From the NCBI GenBank assembly GCA_928212115.1, contig CAKMRJ010002223.1, positions 304,834,502-304,898,501 of the forward strand: a DNA stretch of 64,000 nt, given 5' to 3'. The notes under the pieces were generated by a model. That model was not told the origin of the DNA and did no database searches. It worked only from the letters and a program-made list of their open reading frames with translations. Positions 1 to 9,029 of this stretch are shown piece after piece (the stretch's first letter is position 1; each line of letters begins with the position of its first letter). A program made the position numbers and the translations under genes. This stretch comes from Lactuca virosa (taxonomy: Eukaryota; Streptophyta; Magnoliopsida; Asterales; Asteraceae).

Positions 1-255
1 GGTCCTTGGCTAGTTTATGCACATCATATACATCAATATACACATCAAACAACCTTTGTTTTTCTAAGACTACTTTAAATGACAAAAGATACATGAAACT
101 TTTGTCACATAAAAAAATAACAATTATAGAGTTGTCATAGAAAATATGTATGAACTTATTTTTATACAAAAACAAGTTATCCACATTCTCCAAAAACTAA
201 GATTTCCAAAAATCAAAAAATCTAACCAAACTTGCAAGGTGGCTCTAATACCAAT
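1..255 (-). mobile_element. Copia-type element H, internal fragment with primer-binding site
   Basis: AT-rich internal sequence of a minus-strand copia-like element. Positions 241-253 read ggctctaatacca, the reverse complement of an initiator-Met-tRNA primer-binding site with one change (TGGTATTAGAGCC), directly left of LTR 256-1171. For a minus-strand element this marks the junction between a 5' LTR and its leader. No reading frame of note is present, so nothing more can be said of its coding content. Confidence 0.6.
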
Positions 256-1171
256 TGTTGGGTTTTAGTTCAAAAATAGTTTCATAAACTAGAAAAATAT
301 GGCAACGGAAGACTTTAATTTTTGAAATAACATAAACATTTTATGCCCACCAAGGATCTTCTTGGAAGTTATAGAAAGATTTAAACACCAACCAAAGAAA
401 GGATGAATAAATACCAACCTTTGTAGTTCTTTGGGTCCTCTTGGGAGGCTTGGAAGTTGATGAAGATTGTGGAACCTTTGAGACACCAACGATGACTCAA
501 CTTGATGTAGATGCTAGTCCAAAACTCTTAAACCCTTAAGCTTTAAGTTCATAACCAATATGAACTTAAAGAAGGATTGAAGATGCAAGTATTCTTGAAG
601 TTTTCTAACCAAAACTAGAGAGAATGAGGGAGGAGAAGAAGGATTCAGATTTTGCATCAAGAAAGGAATGAGCAATCTAGCCAAATCCAAGCCCTCTTAT
701 TTATATGCATAAAGTGAAGTTATTAACCATTAGTTACTTCCACTTTATACAAGCTTGTCCCTATTGTCATGAGTGTGTCCATGCATGCTTCTTAGGCTTA
801 GTACTTTTGATTAAACAAGTCAAAAACACATACTTTTTCTCCTTTTTATGCAAATCTCGAAAATTGCATAAAAGAGAGGAAAGTTAGTTTAAATTTTATA
901 AACTCAAGTTTTATAAAATATAAACTTTTTCTTTTGAGTAAAAGACAAAAGGCTTTCAACTAGTCTAAAAGGTTGTGCATGACTTATTAATTCATACCAT
1001 ATGAAACAAATAATTTCCAATTTAATTATAAGAGTTTTATTGAATATTTATTAAAATCAATTTCTAATCAATAATCAATTGTATCAAGTTGTTGTTAGTG
1101 TGACCCATTAGTATCATATGTTATTTAACAATATCACTTTAATATGACTCTTGAGCATACTAGACCTTTCA
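256..1171 (-). repeat. LTR of copia-type element H
   Basis: The segment starts TGTTGGGTTTTAG and ends CCTTTCA, so it has TG...CA ends. A primer-binding site (minus strand) lies on its left. A polypurine tract read on the minus strand (plus strand atctcccactta, 1172-1183) lies on its right. The LTR therefore carries the marks of a 5' LTR on one side and of a 3' LTR on the other. Short ORFs inside it (289-489, 705-887) match nothing I recognise and are best regarded as chance. Confidence 0.6.
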
Positions 1172-2605
1172 ATCTCCCACTTACGCAAGACTCCTATTAG
1201 ACTTATATAGATAGTGGTGAACGTCTAGCAACATTTCACTGCCCCCAAGACCATATGACTTTTTTGTGTCATTCTATCAACGCTCAATTCCCAAAAAGCT
1301 CAAAGCTACAATTGGTGTATAAGGTAAGTTTATCAGTTATCCCTTTACTACAGACATCATGTTGAACATGAGATTCGGATCACGATCAATCTAATTAGTT
1401 GTTCAACTTTTGGTATGGCGCCTTAGATGTCTAACTCTCAACACATAAGAGGAACAAATCCCATATGACTACATAAGCCTCTTGTATAGTTCACCCATAC
1501 CTAAGAATGGCTTTTATAAGTGCCCAGTTATGGAACAACATTTGACCATATAAAAGCATAGTATTCCCTACACTTAAGTCCCACTATGTATCTCAGGTGT
1601 AAAGGATACAAATATAGTACCTTTTAATCAAGTATCCTTGATGATAACGATCCATGAGATGATCTAGATGCGGGTCAGTTTAATACTAGTTCTCTGACAA
1701 GTACCTATGAAACTTGGTTACAACCACTTACCATGCGGGTCAACCAATATAATTCATATTAGTCTTACTGTATAATTGCTCCCACAATTATAACCGACTA
1801 TGAACTTTTAGAATAATAACATTATTCATGGATTAAACATGTTAATATAGAACACAACAAGTATTAATGTGATGACTATATCTCAATATATCATAACATT
1901 ATCTAATAGTTGTTGTTATAATGTTCCAATATGCAAATACTTAATCGAAATAAAAATCCCATTTCTAGAATAATAAAATTTAATCCAATATGCAAATACT
2001 TAATCGAAGTGTGACCATTCATACTTAGCTCAAAAGAATGACTTTATTAATGGATCTGACAAAATTTAATTTGTGTGAATCATGTAAATACTATCATCTC
2101 CATACTTAACTTTACTCTAAGTATAGTTAAATATCTTGGAGAATATGATTGGTGTTCTTTCGTGACATAAAGTCTCTTAGCTTGATTAAGTATACTCTCG
2201 AGGTCACAAAGATTTCTATGTGATCCTTGAATGGCAGAAATCAACATAGTTTTTCAATGATCTCATTCATCCAATAATATTTGAATTCAACTTCTAAAGT
2301 AGTGTATTCTTATTTTGTAGTAGATTATGTCATTATGTTTTGCTTGGACCTCATTCCAACAAGACTTACCCTTCATTCCATAATGAAGTCAAAATCTAAT
2401 TATAATTCATAATTATTTGTATCTGTTTAGAAATTAACATCTTGTGTAGCTCTTTCCATAAAGATCATTTCTAAACTGATTGTCTCATATACATTCCCTT
2501 AGTTCTTCTAAAGTACCATTTGAATTCTCTCTTAGCCATCCAGTGACTTAACCATGTATTCAATTAGTATCCTATGACATCCTTATAGCATGATCAAATA
2601 CCATG
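1172..2605 (-). mobile_element. Internal, apparently non-coding region of element H
   Basis: It begins with a polypurine-tract complement and continues as AT-rich DNA without an ORF of useful length on either strand. A direct repeat containing atgcaaatacttaatcgaa occurs near 1930 and again near 1990. I see no RT, integrase or RNase H motif. It looks like the non-coding 3' part of a non-autonomous copia derivative, of the same style as 47390-51193 in element E. It is cut at 2606-2610 by insertion of element A. Confidence 0.45.
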
Positions 2606-2947
2606 TTTTATGTAACGACCCAAATTTCCAAATAAAATTTTCCATTTTTAAATAATCAAAACATTCCCATAAACCATAAAATCTCAATGACAATTGTTTT
2701 CAAATTCATAACATCAACATTTTATTTCAAATATCAGAGTGTCCCCATAAAATGCATGAGAGAGTGGATGACACGCGATCAAACTTGCCTTTGCCCTTAG
2801 GCTCTGAAGTACCTGAAAAAATCAACAAACTGTAATCTAATGTTTAGTGAGTTCCCAAGAGCATACCCCACACAATCCACATAATCACATAATCCATATT
2901 AGCTATATAAGCTACATAAACCACATAATCCATGCATACAACATATA

Positions 2948-3222
2948 GGCATGCCCTGGAAACCCTCCAGTTTCTTACTCTAGGTGCCTCGGGAACCTCC
3001 CGAGGTCTTAGCCAAGGATGCCTTGCAAACCCTCCAGAGTCTTACCACGTGTGCCTCGCGAACTCCCCGAGGTCTTAGCCCAAGGATGCACTGGAAACCC
3101 TCCAGGGTCTTACTCCGGGTGCCTCGGGAACCCCCCGACGTCTTTACTAAGGATGCCTTGGAAACCCTCCAAGGTCTTACACATAAGTGCCTCGGGAACC
3201 CCCCGAGGTCTTTCATGCAAGT
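2948..3222. repeat. GC-rich minisatellite in LTR A (left copy)
   Basis: About four diverged tandem units of roughly 66 bp. Each combines a half-unit built on cctggaaaccctccagg with one built on cctcgggaaccccccgagg. Both halves are themselves short inverted repeats. Open frames up to 133 codons run through the array on both strands only because the unit length is a multiple of three and lacks stops; they are not credible genes. The same array occurs in the other LTR at 30245-30520. Confidence 0.85.
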
Positions 3223-4190
3223 ATCACAAATAACTAGCATACCACATATCCCATAACCAACTAGAATATCACATAACAAATAATGGGTCGCGCTTGGTGC
3301 CTTAGACCCATTGGAATGGTGAGGAGACTCACCTCTCAAGAATGTTGAACTGATAATATAAGTCCCAACGCATAGCTCCAACTCAACTGCCTACAACCAT
3401 CATGTGACTAACTTTGTTAAAATCCCGAAATACCAAAAAATACCCTCAAAGTCAAACTTTGTCAACCAAGGTCAAAGTCAAGGTCAACCGTCCATGTTGA
3501 CCCAACTCGTCGAGTGAATCTAGTAACTCTTCGAGTTCCTTCAGTGTTCAGATAACCGGTGAAAAACCCTCACCAACTCGCCGCGTTCATTGTGCATACT
3601 GAAAACGGGAAAACCCGATCCAACTCGTCGATTTTTCCCCTGTCTTAACACATTCAGTCCTTCCAGTCGAATCCAAAGCCCCAAACTACAGATCCAGTCC
3701 CTTAGGACTGAAATACAACGTAAAGTTGCAAACTTTACGTGCATGCAAGGCCTCAAGAGGCTAAAACACTAAAACTAAGTTTCATACAAGGTTTAGGGCA
3801 TGGAGAAGGGCCTAGACTAGATAAAGTGAGCAACTTTATGTCCATGGAGGCATAGAGGTGTCCAGATATGAAACCATATCCTCATGACAAGTTCAAATCT
3901 GAGAATGGCACCATTATGCACCAAAAGTGACCATAAACTTTCATAAGAGGAGATCTAAGCAAATAAAGTTCAAGTTAGCAACTTTATACCTCAAAATGGT
4001 TGCCAAAACAGAGTAGATTCCGGATCTACTGCTTCTTCCTTTACTCCAACCTCTTCAAGCTCTAAGTTCCTTCAAAACCACACTAAAATTACTCTCCAAA
4101 GCTCTCTCACACACTCAATAAGGTATAAGGCTCAAACTAGGCTTTCTATGGGCTGTAATGATGATGAGGGAGGCTATAAATGAGCCATAA

Positions 4191-4350
4191 GTTCTTTATA
4201 TAGGGTACAAAGCCTGAAAAATTAGGTTTTTCCTTCCCAGTGTCTACTCGTCGAGTTAGGGCCTCCCAACTCGTCAAGTAGACCCTAAGTCTCGCGTCCA
4301 AAAAGATCTCTACTCGTCGAGTTGGGGCTCCCCAACTCGTCGAGTCCTAG
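4191..4350 (-). promoter_or_regulatory. Probable U3 core promoter of LTR A: TATA box plus palindromes
   Basis: On the minus strand 4203-4191 reads CTATATAAAGAAC, a good plant TATA box. Just upstream in the transcription direction lies a cluster of odd-centred palindromes of the form ACTCG-T-CGAGT at 4246-4256, 4312-4322 and 4334-4345, plus a mutated copy near 4269. The equivalent region in the right LTR is 31511-31665. Promoter function is inferred from this layout, which recurs in unrelated LTRs of the window. Confidence 0.6.
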
Positions 4351-4402
4351 TGTAAAATCCTAAAATTTTGAAAAATAAATGATACCTGAAACAAGAGTTA
4401 CA

Positions 4403-4941
4403 AATCTCCCCCCACTTGAACTAGACTTCTTCCTCGAAGTCTGCTGATGTAAAAAAATTTGGGTAGTGGTCTCGCATCTCATATTCCGGCTCCCATGTCC
4501 ATTAGGAGCCTCTTCTGTACTGCCATCGCACGTTTACTATCCTCACTTCCTTATTGCGAAGGACCTTAGTCTTCCTATCCAGATCCGCAATGGGCTTTTC
4601 AATGTAGTTCAGGCTCTCATCCACCTGAATGTCGTCTAGGGAAATAACTGCGGACTCGTCTGTGACACACTTCCGAATCTGAGACACGTGGAAGGTGTTG
4701 TGTGTCTGGCTAAGCTCGTTCGACGGATCCAAACGATAAGCCACCTTGCCCACTCAGGCATAAATCCTGAACGGTCCAATATATCGGGGCCCTAGCTTGC
4801 CCCTCTTCTGAAACCTAATGCACCCTTCCATGATGACACTTTCAGCAAGACAAAATCCCCCACCTGAAACTTAAGGTCCGATCGGCGCCAGTCAGCATAA
4901 CTTTTCTAACGGATCAGTGTGACTCGCAGCCGGTCGTGCAC
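4403..4941 (-). pseudogene. pol: Element A pol, C-terminal integrase tail and chromodomain (broken)
   Basis: Minus-strand frames encode the end of a chromovirus polyprotein. The segment 4754-4941 holds the tail of integrase (GPRYIGPF-type motif) in shifted frames. The 83-codon frame 4502-4753 carries VAYRLDP, HNTFHVSQIRKC and the start of a chromodomain (EKPIADLDRKTKVLRNKEV). After a stop at 4502 the frame continues with WTWEPEYEM and YPNFF, typical of the chromodomain end in Tekay-like elements. In the family this module is thought to steer integration to marked chromatin. The polypurine tract follows at 4403-4421. Confidence 0.8.
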
Positions 4942-5679
4942 CTATTGGATCAACTCGGTAGTTTTGAGCACCACCTCAGTGCTCCCCATGACTCGATGCC
5001 CTACTTCGCCCCAGCAAACATGAGTCCTGCACCTCCGACCATACAACATCTCAAACGGTGGTCGGTTGATACTAGCATGATAACTATTGTTATATGAAAT
5101 CTCTGCTAATGGGAGAGATGTATCCCAACTCCCTCCAAAATCCATCATGCATGCCCGGAGCATATCCTCGAGTGTCTGGATTTTCCTCTCACTCTGGCCA
5201 TATTTCTGGGGGTGGTAAGCAGTGTTGAAATGTAAATGAGTGCCCAGTTCCTCGTGGAACTTTCTCCAAAATCTGGATGTGAATCGGACATCCCGGTCAG
5301 AGACCACCAACACTCCACGAACCACGCAACCTCCCGCTTCCTCTGAAATGTAAATGAGTGCCCAGTTCCTCTGATGTTCGGCCTTGACCTTCATGCAGGT
5401 AAGCAGTGTTGAAATGTAAATGAGTGCCCAGTTCCTCTGATGTTCGGCCTTGACCTTCATGCAGGTCAAGCACCGCTCCACGAACCACGCAACCTCCCGC
5501 TTCATGCAGGGCCACCAGTAACTCAATCTGAGATCCCTATACATCTTTGTGTCTCTCAGGTGAATAGAGAACTTGGATTTGTGTGCCTCCTCCAAGATCT
5601 TCTGTCTCACACCCCCGGTTACCAGTACCCACACCCGACCACACTGTGTCAGAAGACCTCGACTATCCCGAACAAACAA
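4942..5679 (-). pseudogene. pol: Element A integrase with internally scrambled core
   Basis: A 245-codon open frame. The N-terminal zinc-binding part is recognisable (H..H then ERCLTCMKVKAEHQR). The C-terminal half of the catalytic core is also present (SDRDVRFTSRFW with the second catalytic Asp, then FNTAYHPQ...GQSERKIQTLEDMLRACMMDF with the catalytic Glu). The block that should hold the first catalytic Asp (the MDFI..LP region) is missing. In its place are repeated and frame-shifted copies of flanking sequence, so the enzyme cannot be functional. The frame is open only by chance of the rearrangement. Confidence 0.85.
5216..5510. repeat. Patchwork duplication inside the integrase of element A
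   Basis: The string gaaatgtaaatgagtgccca followed by gttcctc occurs three times, near 5228, 5345 and 5411. The string gatgttcggccttgaccttc occurs twice, near 5373 and 5439. A third piece, accacgcaacctcccgcttc, occurs twice, near 5322 and 5484. The pieces come from two ends of the integrase gene that are normally several hundred bases apart, joined out of order. This replaces the middle of the catalytic core. Template switching during reverse transcription would produce such joins. Confidence 0.75.
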
Positions 5680-5736
5680 GGGAAGTTGACCCCAAATCCA
5701 CTCTATCTTTCAGTTCTCTTTCTTCAAACCCTCCAC

Positions 5737-6351
5737 CTAAGCCTCTTTGATCAAATCCAACAATGGAGATATCACTGTCATTCTCAAACAGACGTCCCTA
5801 ATCGGAGAACTTTTCGCCTTGCGGCTCAAACCATCGGCCACCACATTGGCCTTCCCTGGGTGGTACAAGATTTCACAATCATAATCCTTCAGTACATCTA
5901 ACCACCTCCTCTGTCGCATGTTCAGGTTCTGCTAATCCATCAAATACTTCAAACTTTTGTGATCAGTAAAGATGGTGCATCAAACTCTATACAAGTAATG
6001 TCTCCAAATCTTGAGGGTGAACACCACTGCCCCCAATTGCAGGTTGTGAGTGGGGTAGTTCGCCTCATGAGGCTTCAGCTGCCTCGAGGCGTACACGATC
6101 TCATGCCCCCTCTGCATCAAAACAGTGCCTAACCTTGTGATAGACGCATCACAATAGACCACCAAATCATCCAATCCATCAGCTAGTGCTAAGATCGGGG
6201 CCTCATATAACCTCTGTCTCAAGGTCTCGAAAGCCAACTTCTGGTCTGGACCCCACCGAAATGAGTCAAAGGTACATCGATCTTGGAGAAATCCTGGATG
6301 AATCTCCGATAGTACCCTATAGACCCAAGAAGCTACGAATCTCAGATGCAT
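5737..6351 (-). pseudogene. pol: Element A RNase H domain (broken)
   Basis: The frame 5980-6351 carries the start of the RNase H region: PDQKLAFETLRQRL, then LVVYCDAS with its catalytic Asp, then YASRQLKPHEANYPTH. A stop and frame change intervene, and 5737-5919 continues with RRWLDVLKDYDCEILYHPG and ANVVADGLSRKA, the usual end of this domain in gypsy elements. The order and spacing to RT upstream and integrase downstream fit the family. Several stops make it non-functional. Confidence 0.85.
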
Positions 6352-7165
6352 TCTTCGGTAATTCCCACCGCATCACTGCCTCAATTTTGGTTGGATCTAC
6401 CAAAATACCCTCTTGGTTGATGATATGCCCCTAAAACTGCACCTCTCTCAACCAGAAATCACACTTTGAGAAGTTGGCATAAAGCATTTCCATCCTCAGT
6501 GTCTCTAATACCTCCCTCAGATGCTGCTCATGCTACTCCTTGGTCTTAGAATAGACCAAGATATCGTCGATAAACACGATCACTGACCGATCCAACATCG
6601 GCCTACACACCCTGTTCATGAGATCCATGAACGTTGTTGGGGCATTGGTGAGCCCGAATAGCATCACCACAAACTCGTAGTGCCTGTACCGAGTCCGAAA
6701 AGTTGTCTTCAGTATATCCTCATCCCTGATCCTCATCTGATGGTATCCCGACCGAAGATCAATCTTAGAAAACCAAGACGCACCTTGCAACTAATCGAAC
6801 AAATCATCGATCCTCGGGAGCGGATAACGGTTTTTCACCGTTTTCTTGTTCAGCTCTCGATAATCAATACACATCTTGTGTGACCCGTCCTTCTTCTTCA
6901 CAAACAGGATCGGTGCTCCCCATGAGGAACTGCTCGGACGAATAAACCCTCGGTCTAGTAGCTTCTGAAGCTGCGTAGACAGCTCCTGCATCTCGGGCGG
7001 AGCTAGCCGGTACGGTGCATTAGCTATCGGAGCGGTACCCGACACCAAATCAATACGAAACTCAACTTGCCTCTCTGGTGGCACTCCAGGAAACTCCTCG
7101 GGAAAGGCATCGCGAAAGTCTCGTACAACCGGTATACTATCAAAATCTATAGGGGTCTCAACCAT
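6352..7165 (-). pseudogene. pol: Element A reverse transcriptase (broken)
   Basis: Gypsy RT is recognisable over most of its length. The frame 6791-7165 has the linker (RDFRDAFPEEFPGVPPERQ) and RT blocks ending ELNKKTVKNRYPLPRID. A single in-frame TAG separates it from 6533-6790, which has SKIDLRSGYHQM and FGLTNAP and ends in the catalytic VIVFIDDILVYSK box (Asp-Asp present). Beyond 6533 the reading continues with WLREVQF and SEIRSFLG in the same frame, through stops, and then shifts frame before RNase H. The metal-binding residues remain, but the stops disable it. Confidence 0.92.
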
Positions 7166-7619
7166 TGTATCCGAGATGTATGGAAAAAATCCCGAGCAAC
7201 CCTGATGGAGAAGTCTCCTAGCTCTCGCAGCCGAACAGAGGGTTGGCCCGTGAGAGGCCCTCTCTCCATGTATAACCAGTTCTCCCCCACTTGGGGTTCA
7301 AACTCTCATTACTTGGCGCTCGCAATCTATCATGGCCCCATTGGCCCCCACCCAGTCCATCCAGACAATCACCTTCAGCCCTCGCAACGGTATCGGAACT
7401 AGATCAAAATGAAACCTCTACCCAATCACAGTCTGGATATAGTCCCGATACACCCTCGCAACACTCACGGTGCGGTCATACGCAATCTCAACTCAAGCAG
7501 GGAATCTAAAATTCATGAAGCATCACGGAACTTCTTGCTAAGTGCAAGAGATACGAACGAACGAGTAGCACCCAAATCGAAAAGAACATGAGCCGACATA
7601 CCATTGACCAAAAAGGGTC
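7166..7619 (-). pseudogene. pol: Element A protease and protease-RT linker (broken)
   Basis: The minus strand just after the putative intron encodes GPFLVNGMSAHVLFD, then LGATRSFVS. This is the aspartic protease active-site region with DLGA where the family has DSGA. A stop follows soon after. Further on a frame reads WTGWGPMG and, shifted, a linker like those between protease and RT of gypsy elements (region 7195-7350). Multiple stops occur. Open frames on the plus strand here (7067-7402, 7291-7509) are antisense shadows. Confidence 0.7.
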
Positions 7620-7689
7620 CTTATTCATGAGCACATATATACACATAAGCAATACAGTTCAATATCAAGCAGGAAAATAAAATACGTAC
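7620..7689 (-). other. Candidate 70-bp intron between gag and protease of element A
   Basis: On the minus strand the gag frame reads VVTG and then enters a T-rich stretch starting GTACGTATTTT and ending CATGAATAAG, with no protease similarity and in-frame stops. Removing exactly this GT...AG segment puts VVTG next to PFLVNG, the expected protease start, with the frame kept. Element F has a similar GT-starting, T-rich stretch at the same place (near 57590). This suggests an inherited feature. No splice data are available; a simple insertion is the alternative. Confidence 0.5.
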
Positions 7690-8870
7690 CAGTCACGACA
7701 TTTGGCGCTGCTCGAGCCTCCTCGGTAGTCAACTGAAACGCGTGGCTCTTCACCGCAGGAGCATCCGCCTTAGTAGGACGTCCATAAGTGATCCTCATTA
7801 TGGCGGGCGCAGGTGCCTCCACTGCTCCTCCCCCTCCTTGCAACCTCGAACAATCGGCTCGTTTGTGGTCGGTCAGGTTGTAGCGGAAACAAATCAAGCC
7901 CTTCTTGGGGCAGTCCCTGCTCACATGGCTTGGCTGACCACAAGTATAACATACTGTGCCCGTCACTCGACACACTCCACCGTGCGATATCCCACATTTG
8001 GCACACTGGCCACGACCCTGCTGTCCCCTACTAGAAGGCTCCGAGGTCTTAGGCTTTTTAGCCTGACCTACAGCTGTCTGAGCCTGCTCTGTTTTCCACT
8101 TGGTGCGGAACTCCAACTCCATCTCCCGCTCACGGGCCTTCTCCACAAATCTCATTCAGGGTTTATCACCATGTAAAGCTCACGAACTCACGGATATCAT
8201 CCCTGAGCATGGAATGATACCTTGCCCTCCTCATGTCCTTATCTGTAGCATATTATGGGATCAACAGTGCTCATTCCTGAAACTTGGCGGTGATCTCCAC
8301 CACAATGTCGGTGGTCTGCTGGAGCTCCTGGAACTCCCTCACTAACCGTTGCACCTCAATAGGTGGTGCAAACTCCAGATCAAAGCGTCTAACAAACTGT
8401 GCCCATGTCATCTCAGACACACCGGCTGCTCCAACCTGGCTAGTCACCTCCTCCCACCAATCTCTGGCTCGGTCCCTCAACATACAGGAGGCAAACCCCA
8501 CCTTTTCTGCATCGGGGAAAAAGCTTGTGCGCTGAGCGTTCTCCATGTCTGCCACCCAGCATCAGCTAACTATGGGGTCCCTGACCCCAAATAACTCAGG
8601 CGCTCCGCATGCCTTGAACTCCCAGAACGAGGGAGTTCGGGCCTCAACCTAGCCCGCAACAATCTCGGCTCGAAAAGACCTGAGTCGCTCATCCATGATC
8701 TCCATCATCCCTTCCTTGATTGTCCCAAAAATCACTGGGGTAGCGTCAAGGATGTCCCTCGTAACCTCGGCTGCAATAATCTCACGCAGCCTCTCATCAA
8801 CGGGCACAGTATCGTCGCCCAACCTAGATCTGGATCCTGATCCCCCTGCTCCAAGTCGTTTCACCACCAT
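7690..8870 (-). pseudogene. gag: Element A gag (capsid/nucleocapsid), frame-broken
   Basis: Three minus-strand frames make up gag. The N terminus is 8649-8870, starting MVVKRLGAGG, with a Gly/Ser-rich tail and VDERLREIIAAEVT. The capsid part 8271-8555 shows CMLRDRARDWWEE and FVRRFDLEFAPP. The nucleocapsid part 7690-8155 has an intact CX2CX4HX4C knuckle (CYTCGQPSHVSRDC), a second knuckle with its second Cys replaced by Tyr (CFRYNLTDHKRADC), and a Cys-rich stretch before them. An in-frame stop lies near 8649 and a frameshift near 8200. Gag builds the virus-like particle; this copy cannot. Confidence 0.9.
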
Positions 8871-9029
8871 CCTGATAACACAGAATGATCAAGATAATCA
8901 AAAAGGGGATCCTCCGACACTGGTTCTCCTTAGAGCTTCCAGATCTAACATTAGTTCGGGTACAGGTCCTGTGCTTCCAGTAGTACGGGCCCAATACTAC
9001 CTTCCACACCTACCTATACCTTCCCCAAA
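8871..9029 (-). promoter_or_regulatory. Element A leader just upstream of gag, with GTAGTA/TACTAC stem
   Basis: This is part of the untranslated leader between primer site and gag. At 8980-9000 gtagta and tactac form a 6-bp inverted repeat around a 9-nt loop, about 110 nt upstream of the gag ATG. It sits beside a conserved tract that reads gtcctgtgcttcca on the plus strand. The same stem and tract recur in F, D and the chain. The leader is cut at 9025-9029 by the CCAAA target site of the chain and resumes at 29382. Confidence 0.6.

Larger units (their letters stand above)
2611..4402 (-). repeat. Element A 3' LTR
   Basis: It starts TGTAACGACCC and ends GAGTTACA, followed by the polypurine-tract complement aatctccccccacttgaac. 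It matches 29908-31722 along its length. Compared with that copy it lacks a stretch in the palindrome region near 3620, where the right copy has an additional AACTCG-type unit, as expected of deletion between short repeats. Internal landmarks are a minisatellite (2948-3222), a first palindrome cluster (about 3505-3630), a TATA box (4191-4203, minus strand) and a second palindrome cluster (4246-4345). Confidence 0.9.

Noticed and set aside
2980..3381. 133-codon minus-strand frame and overlapping plus-strand frames in LTR A
   Set aside because: They run across a tandem minisatellite whose unit is a multiple of three; frames are open on both strands and there is no domain.
5440..5901. 153-codon plus-strand frame
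   Set aside because: It is antisense to integrase and RNase H of element A, whose domains are clear on the minus strand.
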